Assembly: GCF_025464955.1 (NCBI RefSeq)
Contig: NZ_JAODNM010000062.1
Location: forward strand, 1 to 64,000
Direction of reading: 5' to 3'
Length of the DNA: 64,000 nucleotides
Origin: Amycolatopsis sp.
Lineage (GTDB): Bacteria; Actinomycetota; Actinomycetes; Mycobacteriales; Pseudonocardiaceae
The notes under the pieces were generated by a model. The model was given only the letters and a program-made list of their open reading frames with translations, was not told the DNA's origin and did not search any database. The first letter of the stretch is position 1, and each line of letters starts with the position of its first letter. A program made the translations under genes and the position numbers. Below, in pieces: positions 18,286-26,264 of the stretch.

Positions 18286-18888
18286 TTGAGATACCGAAGA
18301 TCTATGTCTTATCCCGCGCTCGCGGTCTTGTTATTCGCGGCAAGTGTTCCGACAGTAATAATCTCGACCGCGTCGGCAGCAACTGCGGATGCATCAAAAT
18401 CCTTCGATGAACTTCGGGCCGAGATTAACGCATCGCCCCAGGCGTACGGGGATCCATTCTACGACCAAGTCAGAAACACGCTGCACGTGACTGTGGCGCA
18501 CCCGGAATCCCTGAAAGGGATGCGGGGTGTTCATCCCTCACGCATAAATAACGGCGAAGCGCTAGGCGCGCAAGGAGCCGTCAGTGTCGAGGTTGACAAT
18601 GTGAAGTACAGTCACGATGACCTTAAGCGAGTTATGGATCAGATTTCAACCGTGCAGCCGTGGGCGTCTGATGTCAACGCGCTGTTGGCAACCTGGGGCA
18701 TCGATCCAAAGGTAGACAAGGTGCAGGTGGGTCTCACTCGGGTGACGCCTGCTATTGCAAAAGAAGCCTCGACACTTTTCGGAGATAAGGTCGAGATCGT
18801 TGCTCGTTCACGGGACAAGGGTGCCGAGAAAGTCACCAAACTTACTAGCTCACCCAAAATTGTAAAAGTCGCAGCAGGGACAAGATGA
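18286..18888 (+). CDS. Secreted pro-peptide-like protein paired with S1 protease
   Basis: An exported protein of about 200 residues. TTG18286 has GAGGAG upstream; ATG18304 is the alternative. The N-terminus is a signal peptide (hydrophobic YPALAVLLFAASVPTVIIS, cleavage likely after TASA). The rest (FDELRAEINA; LLATWGIDPKVDKVQVGLTR; FGDKVEIVAR) resembles the folded pro-region of streptogrisin/alpha-lytic-type proteases, which assists folding and inhibits the enzyme. The stop overlaps the start of the protease gene by 4 bases (ATGA). In relatives, pro-region and protease are one chain; here they are separate frames. Confidence 0.65.
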   Translation: MRYRRSMSYPALAVLLFAASVPTVIISTASAATADASKSFDELRAEINASPQAYGDPFYDQVRNTLHVTVAHPESLKGMRGVHPSRINNGEALGAQGAVSVEVDNVKYSHDDLKRVMDQISTVQPWASDVNALLATWGIDPKVDKVQVGLTRVTPAIAKEASTLFGDKVEIVARSRDKGAEKVTKLTSSPKIVKVAAGTR

Positions 18889-19631
18889 AGATCGGCGCCT
18901 CTGCTAAGCAGAGTTTCGCGCCAGCAGCAGCAGGTCCACCTTTAGTCGACTCCGAGCCCTACATCGGTGGCGACCGCATGTGGCGAGAATTCAATGTGGC
19001 CGGGGAGGAGGAACTCGAGGAGTGTACAGCTGGGGGGATGTGGAGCACCGGGGCTGACGCCATGGCATCTGCGGGACATTGCAGTCAGCCGAACATCAAC
19101 TGGACGCAGGGCTACTACGATCAGCCCAACAACACACTCTGGGAGACCGGCCCCATGGGCTTCACCTTCGTGAACGCATACAGCGAAGGTGGATCCGACT
19201 CCATGTTGCTGGATGGAGGCAACTATGCTCCCGACGTATGGAATAGCGCCAATGGCGGGATGGAGGCTACGCCCGTAACCGCTGCCACGACGGTTGCGAT
19301 GGCAGGTGTCTCGGTTTGCTTCGATGGATCATTCACTGGCACCCAGTGCTCGGGGCATGTATCCATACCGGATCAGTGCTCAGTTGTCGAGGGTCCAAAC
19401 CCTGTGACCGGAATTCCTACCGATGTGACCGTGTGCAATCAGACGCGTGTGACTTCAGCGACGTCGATTGTTCAGTTCGGCGACAGTGGGGGCCCGGTTT
19501 TCCTGGATCTTGGAACGAGTGGCGCCGCTGCGCTCGGCGTGATCTCTGCACTGAATGACAACGGCCTTACAGGCGTATATGCGAATAGGACCGGAATGAT
19601 GGCACACTTCGTCGGAGACTTCGTCATATGA
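18885..19631 (+). CDS. Trypsin-like (S1) serine protease domain
   Basis: A 248-residue chymotrypsin-fold protease domain with a complete triad: His65 (ASAGHCS), Asp105 (GGSDSML) and Ser201 (GDSGGPVF). Paired cysteines suggest an extracellular enzyme with disulphides. It has no signal peptide of its own; its ATG overlaps the preceding TGA, with CAGGGA upstream allowing coupled translation. A single-base frameshift in an originally continuous preproprotease would give the same picture. As encoded, export of the catalytic domain is unexplained. Its lower GC content matches the two genes before it. Confidence 0.8.
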   Translation: MKIGASAKQSFAPAAAGPPLVDSEPYIGGDRMWREFNVAGEEELEECTAGGMWSTGADAMASAGHCSQPNINWTQGYYDQPNNTLWETGPMGFTFVNAYSEGGSDSMLLDGGNYAPDVWNSANGGMEATPVTAATTVAMAGVSVCFDGSFTGTQCSGHVSIPDQCSVVEGPNPVTGIPTDVTVCNQTRVTSATSIVQFGDSGGPVFLDLGTSGAAALGVISALNDNGLTGVYANRTGMMAHFVGDFVI

Positions 19632-19649
19632 GCACAGAGTACCCATGTC

Positions 19650-20023
19650 GTTATCTTTGCTAAACCTGATATTGCAACCGGCAAGCAGGCGCTGGCTTGC
19701 TTCGCGCAGCTGAGTCCGTTCAGCCTCGAGCCGATTCTGCCGAGAGTCGTGCACGTTCACGTGGGGTTCTCCGTAGTCTCGTCGCGGATGCGTTGGGTCT
19801 TGGCGGTGTCGTGTTCGGTGAGAGCTCGTTCATGCTCGGCCAGTCGATCGTGGATTCGCCGAACCCTGCCCCTCAGGCGGCAGCGAGCGATCGAAATCGG
19901 TCCAAGAGGCAAACCCTCCGGTGGCGGCGGTACGACGTACCCCAGCACTTCGCACCAGAAACGAGCGACACGCTCAGGTTCCGCGCAGTCGAAGGTGACC
20001 TGGAACTGCTTGATCGATGCCAT
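19650..20023 (-). pseudogene. Glyoxalase/VOC-domain protein remnant
   Basis: From ATG20023 the frame opens with a classic VOC start, MASIKQFQVTFDCAEPERVA, then RFWCEVLGYV and PPPPEG. There it shifts: another frame continues FASWTDFDRSLPPEGQGSA. A third, downstream, reads DSRQNRLEAERTQLREASQ, the late-domain helix. Several indels and an internal replacement have destroyed the gene. Intact VOC proteins of this type are about 140 residues and bind metals for dioxygenase or glyoxalase chemistry. Confidence 0.65.
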
Positions 20024-20124
20024 CGGCCCACCATAGTGGCGCTTGTGGCGGTTTAGGGAGGTTGTGCGCGTTGCGGCCGGTTAGAAGCGGCCTGAGCGCG
20101 CACGAGTCCGATACCGGGGCCGGC

Positions 20125-21876
20125 TCACGTTGGGACGACGGGCAGGATGAGACGTGACGGCCGTTGGTTGTCGTGCAACAGGGTCTGTTCGGCGACTCTG
20201 ATACGTGTCGCCTTGTCGATCGGGTCGCCCGTGTTGGTATTGCGGTCCCAGCGGGGAAAGTTGCTCGAGGTGACGTGCAGGCGAAGCCGATGCCCGACGG
20301 CGACTACGTGGCTGACGTTGCCCAGCGGCACACGCAGTTCGTAGACCATGTTCGGCCGCATCGGCTGCGGGTCATCGAACGAGTCGCGGAATCGCCCGCG
20401 CACGATCCCTTCCGCCAGGTTCTGCACAAAACCGTCCGGGTGGACATCGCAGAGGACAGCGACGAAATCCGTGTCGGTACCGTCGGTGGAGACGTGCAGA
20501 CAGGCATCGACGGGACCGGTGATTTCGACCGGCGAATCCTGTGGCATAGCGGTATAGACCAAGACGTCCTGCCGAGCCTGATTCTTGGCCTGGTTGTCGA
20601 CGCCGCCGCCCACATACCGTCCACCGGCGGTCGGAACAGGATTGTCCGGATCATACCGGTAGCGGTCGGGATCCTCCGGGCCTGGAGCCTCCGTGGTCAG
20701 CGTCCCATCCCCGTCCGCGGTGTTGGCCGATCCAGCGCTGTGCAGATAGAACGCGGTGAAGCTGGTCCGCTCCAGCGGCCATTGCTTCTCGTCACGCCAA
20801 CGATTCTCGCCCATCACGAAGATACGGACGGGTGCCCGTGGAAGATCTTGTCCGTCATCCTTGAGATAGTGATCGAACCACGCGAGTTGCACGGCTATCA
20901 AGGACGTCGCCGCCTCCGGACCGAAGTCGATGTCACCCGTCCCCCTGGAGGTCGGCTGACTGTACGGCAGCAGATGCGCCCACGGACCCATGATCATTGC
21001 CTGGTTTTCGCGCGCGCGTCCGGACATCGCCTGCTCGCGCAATCCGTTGAAGTACTGCGGTGTATCCCAGTTCGCGATGTCGTACCACGAACCGAGATGG
21101 AGCATGGGAACGTCGACATTGCGGAACTGGCGGCGCATGTCGACCGCCCACCAGTACGCTCCGTCGGCTGAGTGATGTAGCACGTCGGAAAGAAACGGCG
21201 CGGTGTCGCCGAAGGTGTCGATCCAGTCAGCCAGCGGCACGCGACGAAGCGCCTCATCCTTGAGCGGCGAGAATCGCACTGAAGGGTCGGCTTTGAGTGC
21301 CTCGAGCCGAGCCACCCGACCGGCATCCCCGCTTCCGCTCAAGGCGCCGAGCGCCATGTTCAGGAAGTAGCTCAACGTCCAGCTCAACTCGAGGGCGCCA
21401 CGTTGGTACCAATAGTTCTCGAACGCGGCAAGCGGAGCCGACACGGGAATGCAGGTAATGAGGCGTTCTGGCCGCTGGGACGCCGCCAGATACTGCACCA
21501 ACGCCCCATAAGACTGTCCGAACGTCCCCACTCGACCATTCGATCCAGGAAGCTGAGCAGCCCACTCAATCGCGTCGTACCCGTCATTCGCCTCGTACAC
21601 GAACGGGTACCAGACACCTTCTGAGCCGAACCGGCCCCGGGTATTCTGCACGACCGTGAGGTAACCGTGCGACGCGTAGAAGTCAGCTTCAGTGAACTTG
21701 TCGGCGAGATCGTTGTTCCGGCTGCCATACGGAGTACGCCGCACGAGCACGGGAGCGGATTCGACTCCCTCGGGCCGATAGATGTCAGAGAGAAGCCGCT
21801 TACCATCGCGCGTAACCATACTTACATCACGCTCACGCGAAACGGTAAAGGGACCACGTTGGTCGCTCAGGCTCAC
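20125..21876 (-). CDS. CocE/NonD-family hydrolase
   Basis: A 583-residue acyl hydrolase of the cocaine-esterase/X-Pro dipeptidyl-peptidase group. It has an N-terminal alpha/beta hydrolase domain with nucleophile Ser122 in GTFGQSYGALVQ, a helical cap around 170-260, and a C-terminal jelly-roll domain (VEITGPVDACLHVSTDGTD; RLRLHVTSSNFPRWDRN). GTG21876 is preceded by AAAGGAG. It is the last gene of a minus-strand catabolic series but is separated from its upstream neighbour by a MITE ending 21 bases before this start, which may alter its expression. It probably cleaves an ester or amide; the substrate is unknown. Confidence 0.88.
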   Translation of the reverse strand: MSLSDQRGPFTVSRERDVSMVTRDGKRLLSDIYRPEGVESAPVLVRRTPYGSRNNDLADKFTEADFYASHGYLTVVQNTRGRFGSEGVWYPFVYEANDGYDAIEWAAQLPGSNGRVGTFGQSYGALVQYLAASQRPERLITCIPVSAPLAAFENYWYQRGALELSWTLSYFLNMALGALSGSGDAGRVARLEALKADPSVRFSPLKDEALRRVPLADWIDTFGDTAPFLSDVLHHSADGAYWWAVDMRRQFRNVDVPMLHLGSWYDIANWDTPQYFNGLREQAMSGRARENQAMIMGPWAHLLPYSQPTSRGTGDIDFGPEAATSLIAVQLAWFDHYLKDDGQDLPRAPVRIFVMGENRWRDEKQWPLERTSFTAFYLHSAGSANTADGDGTLTTEAPGPEDPDRYRYDPDNPVPTAGGRYVGGGVDNQAKNQARQDVLVYTAMPQDSPVEITGPVDACLHVSTDGTDTDFVAVLCDVHPDGFVQNLAEGIVRGRFRDSFDDPQPMRPNMVYELRVPLGNVSHVVAVGHRLRLHVTSSNFPRWDRNTNTGDPIDKATRIRVAEQTLLHDNQRPSRLILPVVPT

Positions 21877-21896
21877 GACATTCTCCTTTGCGGGTC

Positions 21897-22063
21897 TAGT
21901 GTTGTGTGATCCTGTTCGTCTTACGCTTGCTGGGGCTCAGGCGGCGCCTCGCGGCGTTGTCGGACAACCAGGTACAACAGAGGTACCTGGTTGTCCTCCG
22001 CCGCCCCGATGTATCCACCTGAATCCCCAGCAATTCGTAAGGAAACAGGATCACACAACACTA
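21897..22063. mobile_element. MITE with TA-flanked terminal inverted repeats
   Basis: A 167-base non-coding element. Its ends are perfect 20-base inverted repeats starting TAGTGTTGTGTGATCCTG, continuing imperfectly (CTTACG, then TTGCTGGGG) for about 45 bases. In the centre, 21962-21975 and 21983-21996 form a perfect 14-base stem (GGACAACCAGGTAC) with a 7-base loop. The outermost TA may be the target duplication, as for IS630/Tc1-mariner-type elements. The last three bases supply the TAG stop of the upstream hydrolase gene. It encodes no protein. Confidence 0.82.
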
Positions 22064-22792
22064 TCGAACGGCCGAGGCGACGAACCGGAAGATAACGTCC
22101 GTGACTTGCGCCGGCTGCTCAACATGTGGCCAATGCCCGCTGGACGTAATCGTCGCGACAGGAGCGCCGGCAAAACGAGGCAAGATCAGCTCGTCGAGAA
22201 GCTGACCGCGAACGACCGGATCGCTGTCGGCCACGATGATCTGGACAGGAGCACCAACTCGGGTCGGCCCGGTACCCTCCGGGTGCCCGCTGCTCCAGGC
22301 GTCGAAGGTCGCGGCCACCTGGTCGGACGTGAGCTGCATGCCCGAATAAAGCAGCCGCAGCATTTTGTCCTCGGGCAGGTCGGCCGAGAGCTGCGTCCGA
22401 ATACCACGTTGCAGCTCCAGTTGTCCCCCGCAGTTGCGGAGCGCGTCCGCCATCTCGGCGGGCAGGCTCACGCCGCCAAGCGGCACCGGCGCCACGAGAA
22501 CGAGACCCGCGACGCGGTCCGGGCGGCGCACGGTCACCAGTTCTGCCACCTGGCTGCCCATGCTTTGGCCAACCAGAACGACGTCGCCGACCACCTTGTT
22601 GTCCACAAAGTCGGTGACATGCTCGGCGAAGGCATCCAGCGTGGGGGACGGCACGTCGCCAAGCTCCACCCGCGCGCTCCCCCAGGGAAGTCCAGCGGCC
22701 ACGTCGTTCCACGTGTCTCCGTCGTCGAGGAAGCCGTGGACAAAGACGATCGTCGGCTGTTTAACGTCACCGGTCGACGATGACTGGCTCAT
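22061..22792 (-). CDS. Alpha/beta-fold hydrolase
   Basis: A 243-residue cytoplasmic alpha/beta hydrolase with oxyanion segment FVHGFLDDGDTW, nucleophile Ser77 in LVGQSMGSQVAE, and catalytic His near 221 in TSSGHWPHVEQP. Its ATG overlaps the stop of the flavin-dependent oxidoreductase gene by 4 bases (ATGA), so translation is coupled. The TAG stop lies in the tip of the adjacent MITE; the original C-terminus may have been a few residues different. In context it could cleave a ring-opened or ester intermediate, but this is inference. Confidence 0.87.
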   Translation of the reverse strand: MSQSSSTGDVKQPTIVFVHGFLDDGDTWNDVAAGLPWGSARVELGDVPSPTLDAFAEHVTDFVDNKVVGDVVLVGQSMGSQVAELVTVRRPDRVAGLVLVAPVPLGGVSLPAEMADALRNCGGQLELQRGIRTQLSADLPEDKMLRLLYSGMQLTSDQVAATFDAWSSGHPEGTGPTRVGAPVQIIVADSDPVVRGQLLDELILPRFAGAPVATITSSGHWPHVEQPAQVTDVIFRFVASAVR

Positions 22793-23772
22793 AATTGGGC
22801 GGCGTCGAGGAAGCGTTCGAGTTCGCCGGCGATGTCAGGGCCGGCGGGTTGATAGATGATCTCGGTGATGCCCTGATCGGCGTAGCGGGCAAGCTGTTCG
22901 GCGATGTGTGCCGGGGATCCTGTCACCGTGGTCGCGGGAACCGCGTTCCAACCGCCGGCGGCCCACGCGGCTTCGTCCGCCTCGTTGAGCCCGACCAGGT
23001 GCTGGTCATGAATGGCAAGGTGACGTTCACGCTCGGGCTGGGCAGTGATCACCTTCAGCCACTGGTCACCGCCGGGAAGCTGGGTGACGTCGCCGCCGAA
23101 CTCGTGCGCCGCGTGGTAAGCCAGCGCGTGCCCGGCACCCGCCGCGGCACGCACGCGCTCCGAGTCCAGCGGTTCCTGGTCCTTGAGCACAGTGCCGTGG
23201 ATGCCGAGGGCGGCCCAGGAGAACTCGAACGCGTGGCCGGTCTCGTTGTTCACGGTGAAGAGGCCGTCGGCGAGCTCATGGGTGACGGCCAGTCCCTTCG
23301 GGCCGAGCGCTGAGATCAGCACCGGAATCTCGACCGGCCGGGCGGGTGCGTAGCCGGCGGGGTGCAGCATCCTCATCGGACTGCCCTCCCACTCAACGGT
23401 CTCGCCGCGCAGCAGCCCGCGGAAGGCCTGGACGTACTGCGTCAGGTACGACCAAGTGGCCGCACGTGCGCCCAGGGCACGTGTTCCGCTGAATCCCGTT
23501 CCGAACGCGACCGCGACCCGGTTTGGGGCCAGCGCTGCCAACATCGCCGCGCCCGACGCGTTGACCATCGGGTGGCGCAGGCTGGGGACAAGAACGCCGG
23601 GGCCGAGACCGATACGCGTGGTCTCCCGAGCGGCGAGTGCGAGCATCGCCCAGACGTCGGGGCTTTGCGCGGGGGTGTCGAAGAGCCACGCGCGGCGATA
23701 ACCCAGCGACTCCGCCACCGCGATGTGCTTCGGCGACTCTAGCGACGTCGCGAACTGACAGGAGATATCCAT
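22789..23772 (-). CDS. LLM-class F420/FMN-dependent oxidoreductase
   Basis: A 327-residue luciferase-like TIM-barrel enzyme using FMN or F420H2. Family segments include AVAESLGYRRAWLFDTPAQS, TRIGLGPGVLVPSLRHP, NRVAVAFGTGFSG and the C-terminal PAHIAEQLARYADQGITEII. It starts 41 bases after the enoyl-CoA hydratase stop and is coupled to the following hydrolase. Such enzymes act as monooxygenases or reductases in catabolism and antibiotic pathways; cofactor preference cannot be read from sequence. Confidence 0.87.
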   Translation of the reverse strand: MDISCQFATSLESPKHIAVAESLGYRRAWLFDTPAQSPDVWAMLALAARETTRIGLGPGVLVPSLRHPMVNASGAAMLAALAPNRVAVAFGTGFSGTRALGARAATWSYLTQYVQAFRGLLRGETVEWEGSPMRMLHPAGYAPARPVEIPVLISALGPKGLAVTHELADGLFTVNNETGHAFEFSWAALGIHGTVLKDQEPLDSERVRAAAGAGHALAYHAAHEFGGDVTQLPGGDQWLKVITAQPERERHLAIHDQHLVGLNEADEAAWAAGGWNAVPATTVTGSPAHIAEQLARYADQGITEIIYQPAGPDIAGELERFLDAAQL

Positions 23773-23813
23773 CGGTCACTCCCTCTACGTATCGAAATAT
23801 GGCTCACAGCGAT

Positions 23814-24602
23814 TCAGTGCCCTTCGAAGTCGATCGCCGGCCGCGGCTTGCCCGCGCGGTATGCCGCGATTCCATTCGTGAGCCCTTTTTTCCAGTCGTC
23901 AGACTTCAAGAGCGGCAGATACACGTCGGCCACGACATTGTCTGCCGCCGCGACGCCGCCGATCTCCCAGGTTCGCACCAGTACTTTGTGCGCTCCGTGG
24001 GCCAGCGTGGGTCCTTTGGCGAGCTTCTCCGCGAAGCGGGTGGCTTCGGTGAGCAGGTCGGCATCTTCGACCACTCGATTCACGCCGCCGTGTCGATGCA
24101 ATACTTCGGCGGGAATCTCTTCGGAGGTCAGTGCCCACTCGTAGGCGAGCAGTGGCCCCACTCGGTCAGCCGAGCGGTAAACCCCACCCAGCGCCGTGAC
24201 GAGGCCAAGCGTCTGTTCGGAATGGCTGAATCGTGCGGACTTCGCCGCGAAGATGATGTCGGCGCGGAGGACGAGTTCGAACGCGCCGCCATTGCACAGC
24301 CCCTGGACGGCGGCGATAACCGGGATAGGAAGATGCTCGAGTCGGTTGAACACGTAGGCGAATCTTTCCAACTGGGCCGCCCACTCGCCCGGCTCGAGAT
24401 TTTCCCAAGGAACGATGTCTCCGCCGTGGCAGAAGTCCGGCCCGTCACCGGCCAGTACCAGCGCGCGGGCCTTACGGCTGACGACCTCGTCGAGTGCGTT
24501 GTCGAATTCGTCGACCATAGGCTTGTCGAACCGGTTGTCGGGAGGCCTTCGTAGCGTGATCGTCGCTACTCCCGACCGAATTTCGAGTCCGATATTGTCC
24601 AT
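23814..24602 (-). CDS. Enoyl-CoA hydratase/isomerase family protein
   Basis: Crotonase-fold enzyme of 262 residues acting on acyl-CoA thioesters. The oxyanion-hole segments are VLAGDGPDFCHGGDIVPW near residue 55 and VQGLCNGGAFELVLRADI near 105. The canonical catalytic glutamates are not obvious at this level, so hydratase, isomerase or lyase remain possible. The second of two adjacent ATGs (24602) is used. It follows the SDR gene by 17 bases and belongs to the same minus-strand operon. Confidence 0.87.
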   Translation of the reverse strand: MDNIGLEIRSGVATITLRRPPDNRFDKPMVDEFDNALDEVVSRKARALVLAGDGPDFCHGGDIVPWENLEPGEWAAQLERFAYVFNRLEHLPIPVIAAVQGLCNGGAFELVLRADIIFAAKSARFSHSEQTLGLVTALGGVYRSADRVGPLLAYEWALTSEEIPAEVLHRHGGVNRVVEDADLLTEATRFAEKLAKGPTLAHGAHKVLVRTWEIGGVAAADNVVADVYLPLLKSDDWKKGLTNGIAAYRAGKPRPAIDFEGH

Positions 24603-24619
24603 CATGCTGCCTTTCCGTC

Positions 24620-25348
24620 TCAGATTTGTGCCCTGCCGCCATCAACGAACAGTTCGATGCCCGTGATGAAACTTGAGTCATCGGAGGCCAGAAAAAGCGC
24701 CGCCTTGGCCACTTCGCCGGGCTCTCCCAGCCGGCCCATCGGAATAGAGGACGCGAACTCCGCGATGGTGTCGCGCGGCTGCGCCGCCGTCAGGGGCGTC
24801 GCGATCGGCCCTGGGCTCAGGACATTGGACCGGATATGACGGTCTTTCAGTTCTACGGTCCATCCCCGGACGAAGTTCCGGATGGCCGCCTTGCTCGCGC
24901 CATAGACGGCGAATGCCGGGGTCCCCTTGGCGCTGGCGACGGAGCCGGTGAGGATGATGGACCCGCCGTCGTTCAGCAGCGGTAGCGCCTTCTGCACCGT
25001 GAAGAGCGTCCCCTTCACATTGATGTTGAAGATCTTGTCGAAATGCTCCTCCGTGACGTCTTCGAGCGGAACGAACTCACCCAGTCCCGCATTGGCGAAG
25101 ACGATGTCGATCCGCCCATTCGCCTCGACGGTCCGGTAGAGGCGGTCGAGGTCGGCCAAGTCGGCGACATCGCCCTGAACGCCGATGACGTTGTCACCAA
25201 TCTCCTTCACGGCGTCGTAGAGTTCCTTCTCCCGGCGCCCCGTGATGAACACATAGGCACCTTCTGCGACGAAGAGCTTCGCCACAGCGAGCCCGATCCC
25301 CGCCGTGCCGCCGGTGATGACCGCTACTTTCCCCTGCAACTTGCCCAT
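24620..25348 (-). CDS. Short-chain dehydrogenase/reductase
   Basis: A 242-residue classical SDR: cofactor motif TGGTAGIG near residue 14, the NAG motif (FANAGLG) near 88, active-site Ser (ILTGSVAS) near 136 and Tyr-Lys in YGASKAAI near 150. It oxidises a hydroxyl or reduces a keto group with NAD(P). ATG25348 has GGGAG upstream; an earlier frame extension lacks SDR features. It is the first gene of the minus-strand operon and is divergent from the TetR gene, with two operator-like palindromes between them. Confidence 0.9.
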   Translation of the reverse strand: MGKLQGKVAVITGGTAGIGLAVAKLFVAEGAYVFITGRREKELYDAVKEIGDNVIGVQGDVADLADLDRLYRTVEANGRIDIVFANAGLGEFVPLEDVTEEHFDKIFNINVKGTLFTVQKALPLLNDGGSIILTGSVASAKGTPAFAVYGASKAAIRNFVRGWTVELKDRHIRSNVLSPGPIATPLTAAQPRDTIAEFASSIPMGRLGEPGEVAKAALFLASDDSSFITGIELFVDGGRAQI

Positions 25349-25380
25349 GGTCATTACTCCCGATCGAGAGGCCCGCATCA

Positions 25381-25398
25381 CAATGTCGCTTGACATTG
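25381..25398. promoter_or_regulatory. TetR operator-like palindrome (site 1)
   Basis: CAATGTCGCTTGACATTG has perfect 7-base arms CAATGTC/GACATTG around GCTT. It lies in the divergent SDR/TetR promoter, 33 bases upstream of the SDR start, and matches sites at 25425, 27325 and 27368. Confidence 0.7.
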
Positions 25399-25424
25399 TT
25401 GTACTCCGGCGGTCTCTTCCATGT

Positions 25425-25442
25425 CAAGGTTGGTCGACATTG
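25425..25442. promoter_or_regulatory. TetR operator-like site (site 2)
   Basis: CAAGGTTGGTCGACATTG is identical to the site at 27325 at 15 of 18 positions, with an imperfect left arm. Its centre is 44 bases from site 1, on the TetR side, consistent with autoregulation. Confidence 0.6.
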
Positions 25443-25498
25443 AGATCTTCGGCTTCGCCCGCTACCCTCGTGTCGAGAGACAGGGTTCTGGAGGGCTG

Positions 25499-26119
25499 AT
25501 GGGCATCACGAAGCAGCAGACAGCAGCGAACAGGGAAGCGATCGTCGCCGCGGCGGACGGTCTGTTCCGTGAGCGCGGCGTCGACGCGGTCGGCCTCAAT
25601 GAGTTGATGGGCGCGGCCGGGTTGACCCGTGGCGGCTTCTACAACCACTTCGCTTCCAAGGACGCCCTCGTGGATACCGTGCTGGCCAAGGCTATGGCGG
25701 ACGGGGCCGGCAACCTCGAGCGCGCCATCACGGCAGCCCAAGCCCGTGGCAGCGATCCGCTCGCCGAACGCGTCGACTGGTACCTCTCACCCGAGCACCG
25801 TGCCGACATCGAGCACGGCTGCCCGAACGCAAGCTTCGCCGGCGACGCCCGCCGGCTGGACCCGGTCGCCTGCGACCACTATGCCCAGGGCCTCGCGGCA
25901 AATCTCGACCGTCTTACCCAGACTGTCGACGCCAGCGGACTCAGCGAGGGTGAGCGGCGAGCGCGGGCCATCGCACTGTTCAGCGAGATGATCGGCGGGC
26001 TGCTCCTGTCCCGTGCTGTCGTCGACGCCGACCCGGACCTCGCCGACGAGATCCTCGACAGCACCCGCGCCGACCTGCACAACCGCATCGACACCGCCCC
26101 GATCGACGACGTGTCGTGA
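25499..26119 (+). CDS. TetR-family regulator of the catabolic cluster
   Basis: A 206-residue repressor. Residues about 10-55 form the helix-turn-helix (AIVAAADGLFRERG, then LNELMGAAGLTRGGFYNHFA), and the C-terminal domain has the HGCPNASFAGDA segment seen in TetR_C groups close to AcrR/NemR types. ATG25499 follows GGAGGG. It is divergent from the SDR operon, and operator-like sites occur before that operon and before the CurA-like reductase, so it probably controls both. Its stop codon is the start of a 62-base hairpin repeat. Confidence 0.88.
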   Translation: MGITKQQTAANREAIVAAADGLFRERGVDAVGLNELMGAAGLTRGGFYNHFASKDALVDTVLAKAMADGAGNLERAITAAQARGSDPLAERVDWYLSPEHRADIEHGCPNASFAGDARRLDPVACDHYAQGLAANLDRLTQTVDASGLSEGERRARAIALFSEMIGGLLLSRAVVDADPDLADEILDSTRADLHNRIDTAPIDDVS

Positions 26120-26177
26120 AGACACCATCTCGGCGGCCCCCCGCATCCGCGTCCTACGCGGTGAAGGTGGCCTTCAC
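26116..26177. repeat. 62-base hairpin repeat, copy 1
   Basis: This copy starts at the TetR stop codon and ends in GTGAAGG-TGG-CCTTCAC, a perfect 7-base stem. A near-identical copy is at 27537-27600. Placed between two convergent genes, it may serve as a bidirectional terminator. Confidence 0.7.
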
Positions 26178-26264
26178 GGACAGCCGTGTCGGCGGTTTGC
26201 GTACGGTGGCCTGACCATCGCAAGTCGGCGGCGAGTTGCGATCGTCCAGTGGTCCACCGTCGTT

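Noticed and set aside
23637..24554. 305-codon plus-strand frame
   Set aside because: Antisense to the crotonase and LLM oxidoreductase genes, which show clear family motifs.
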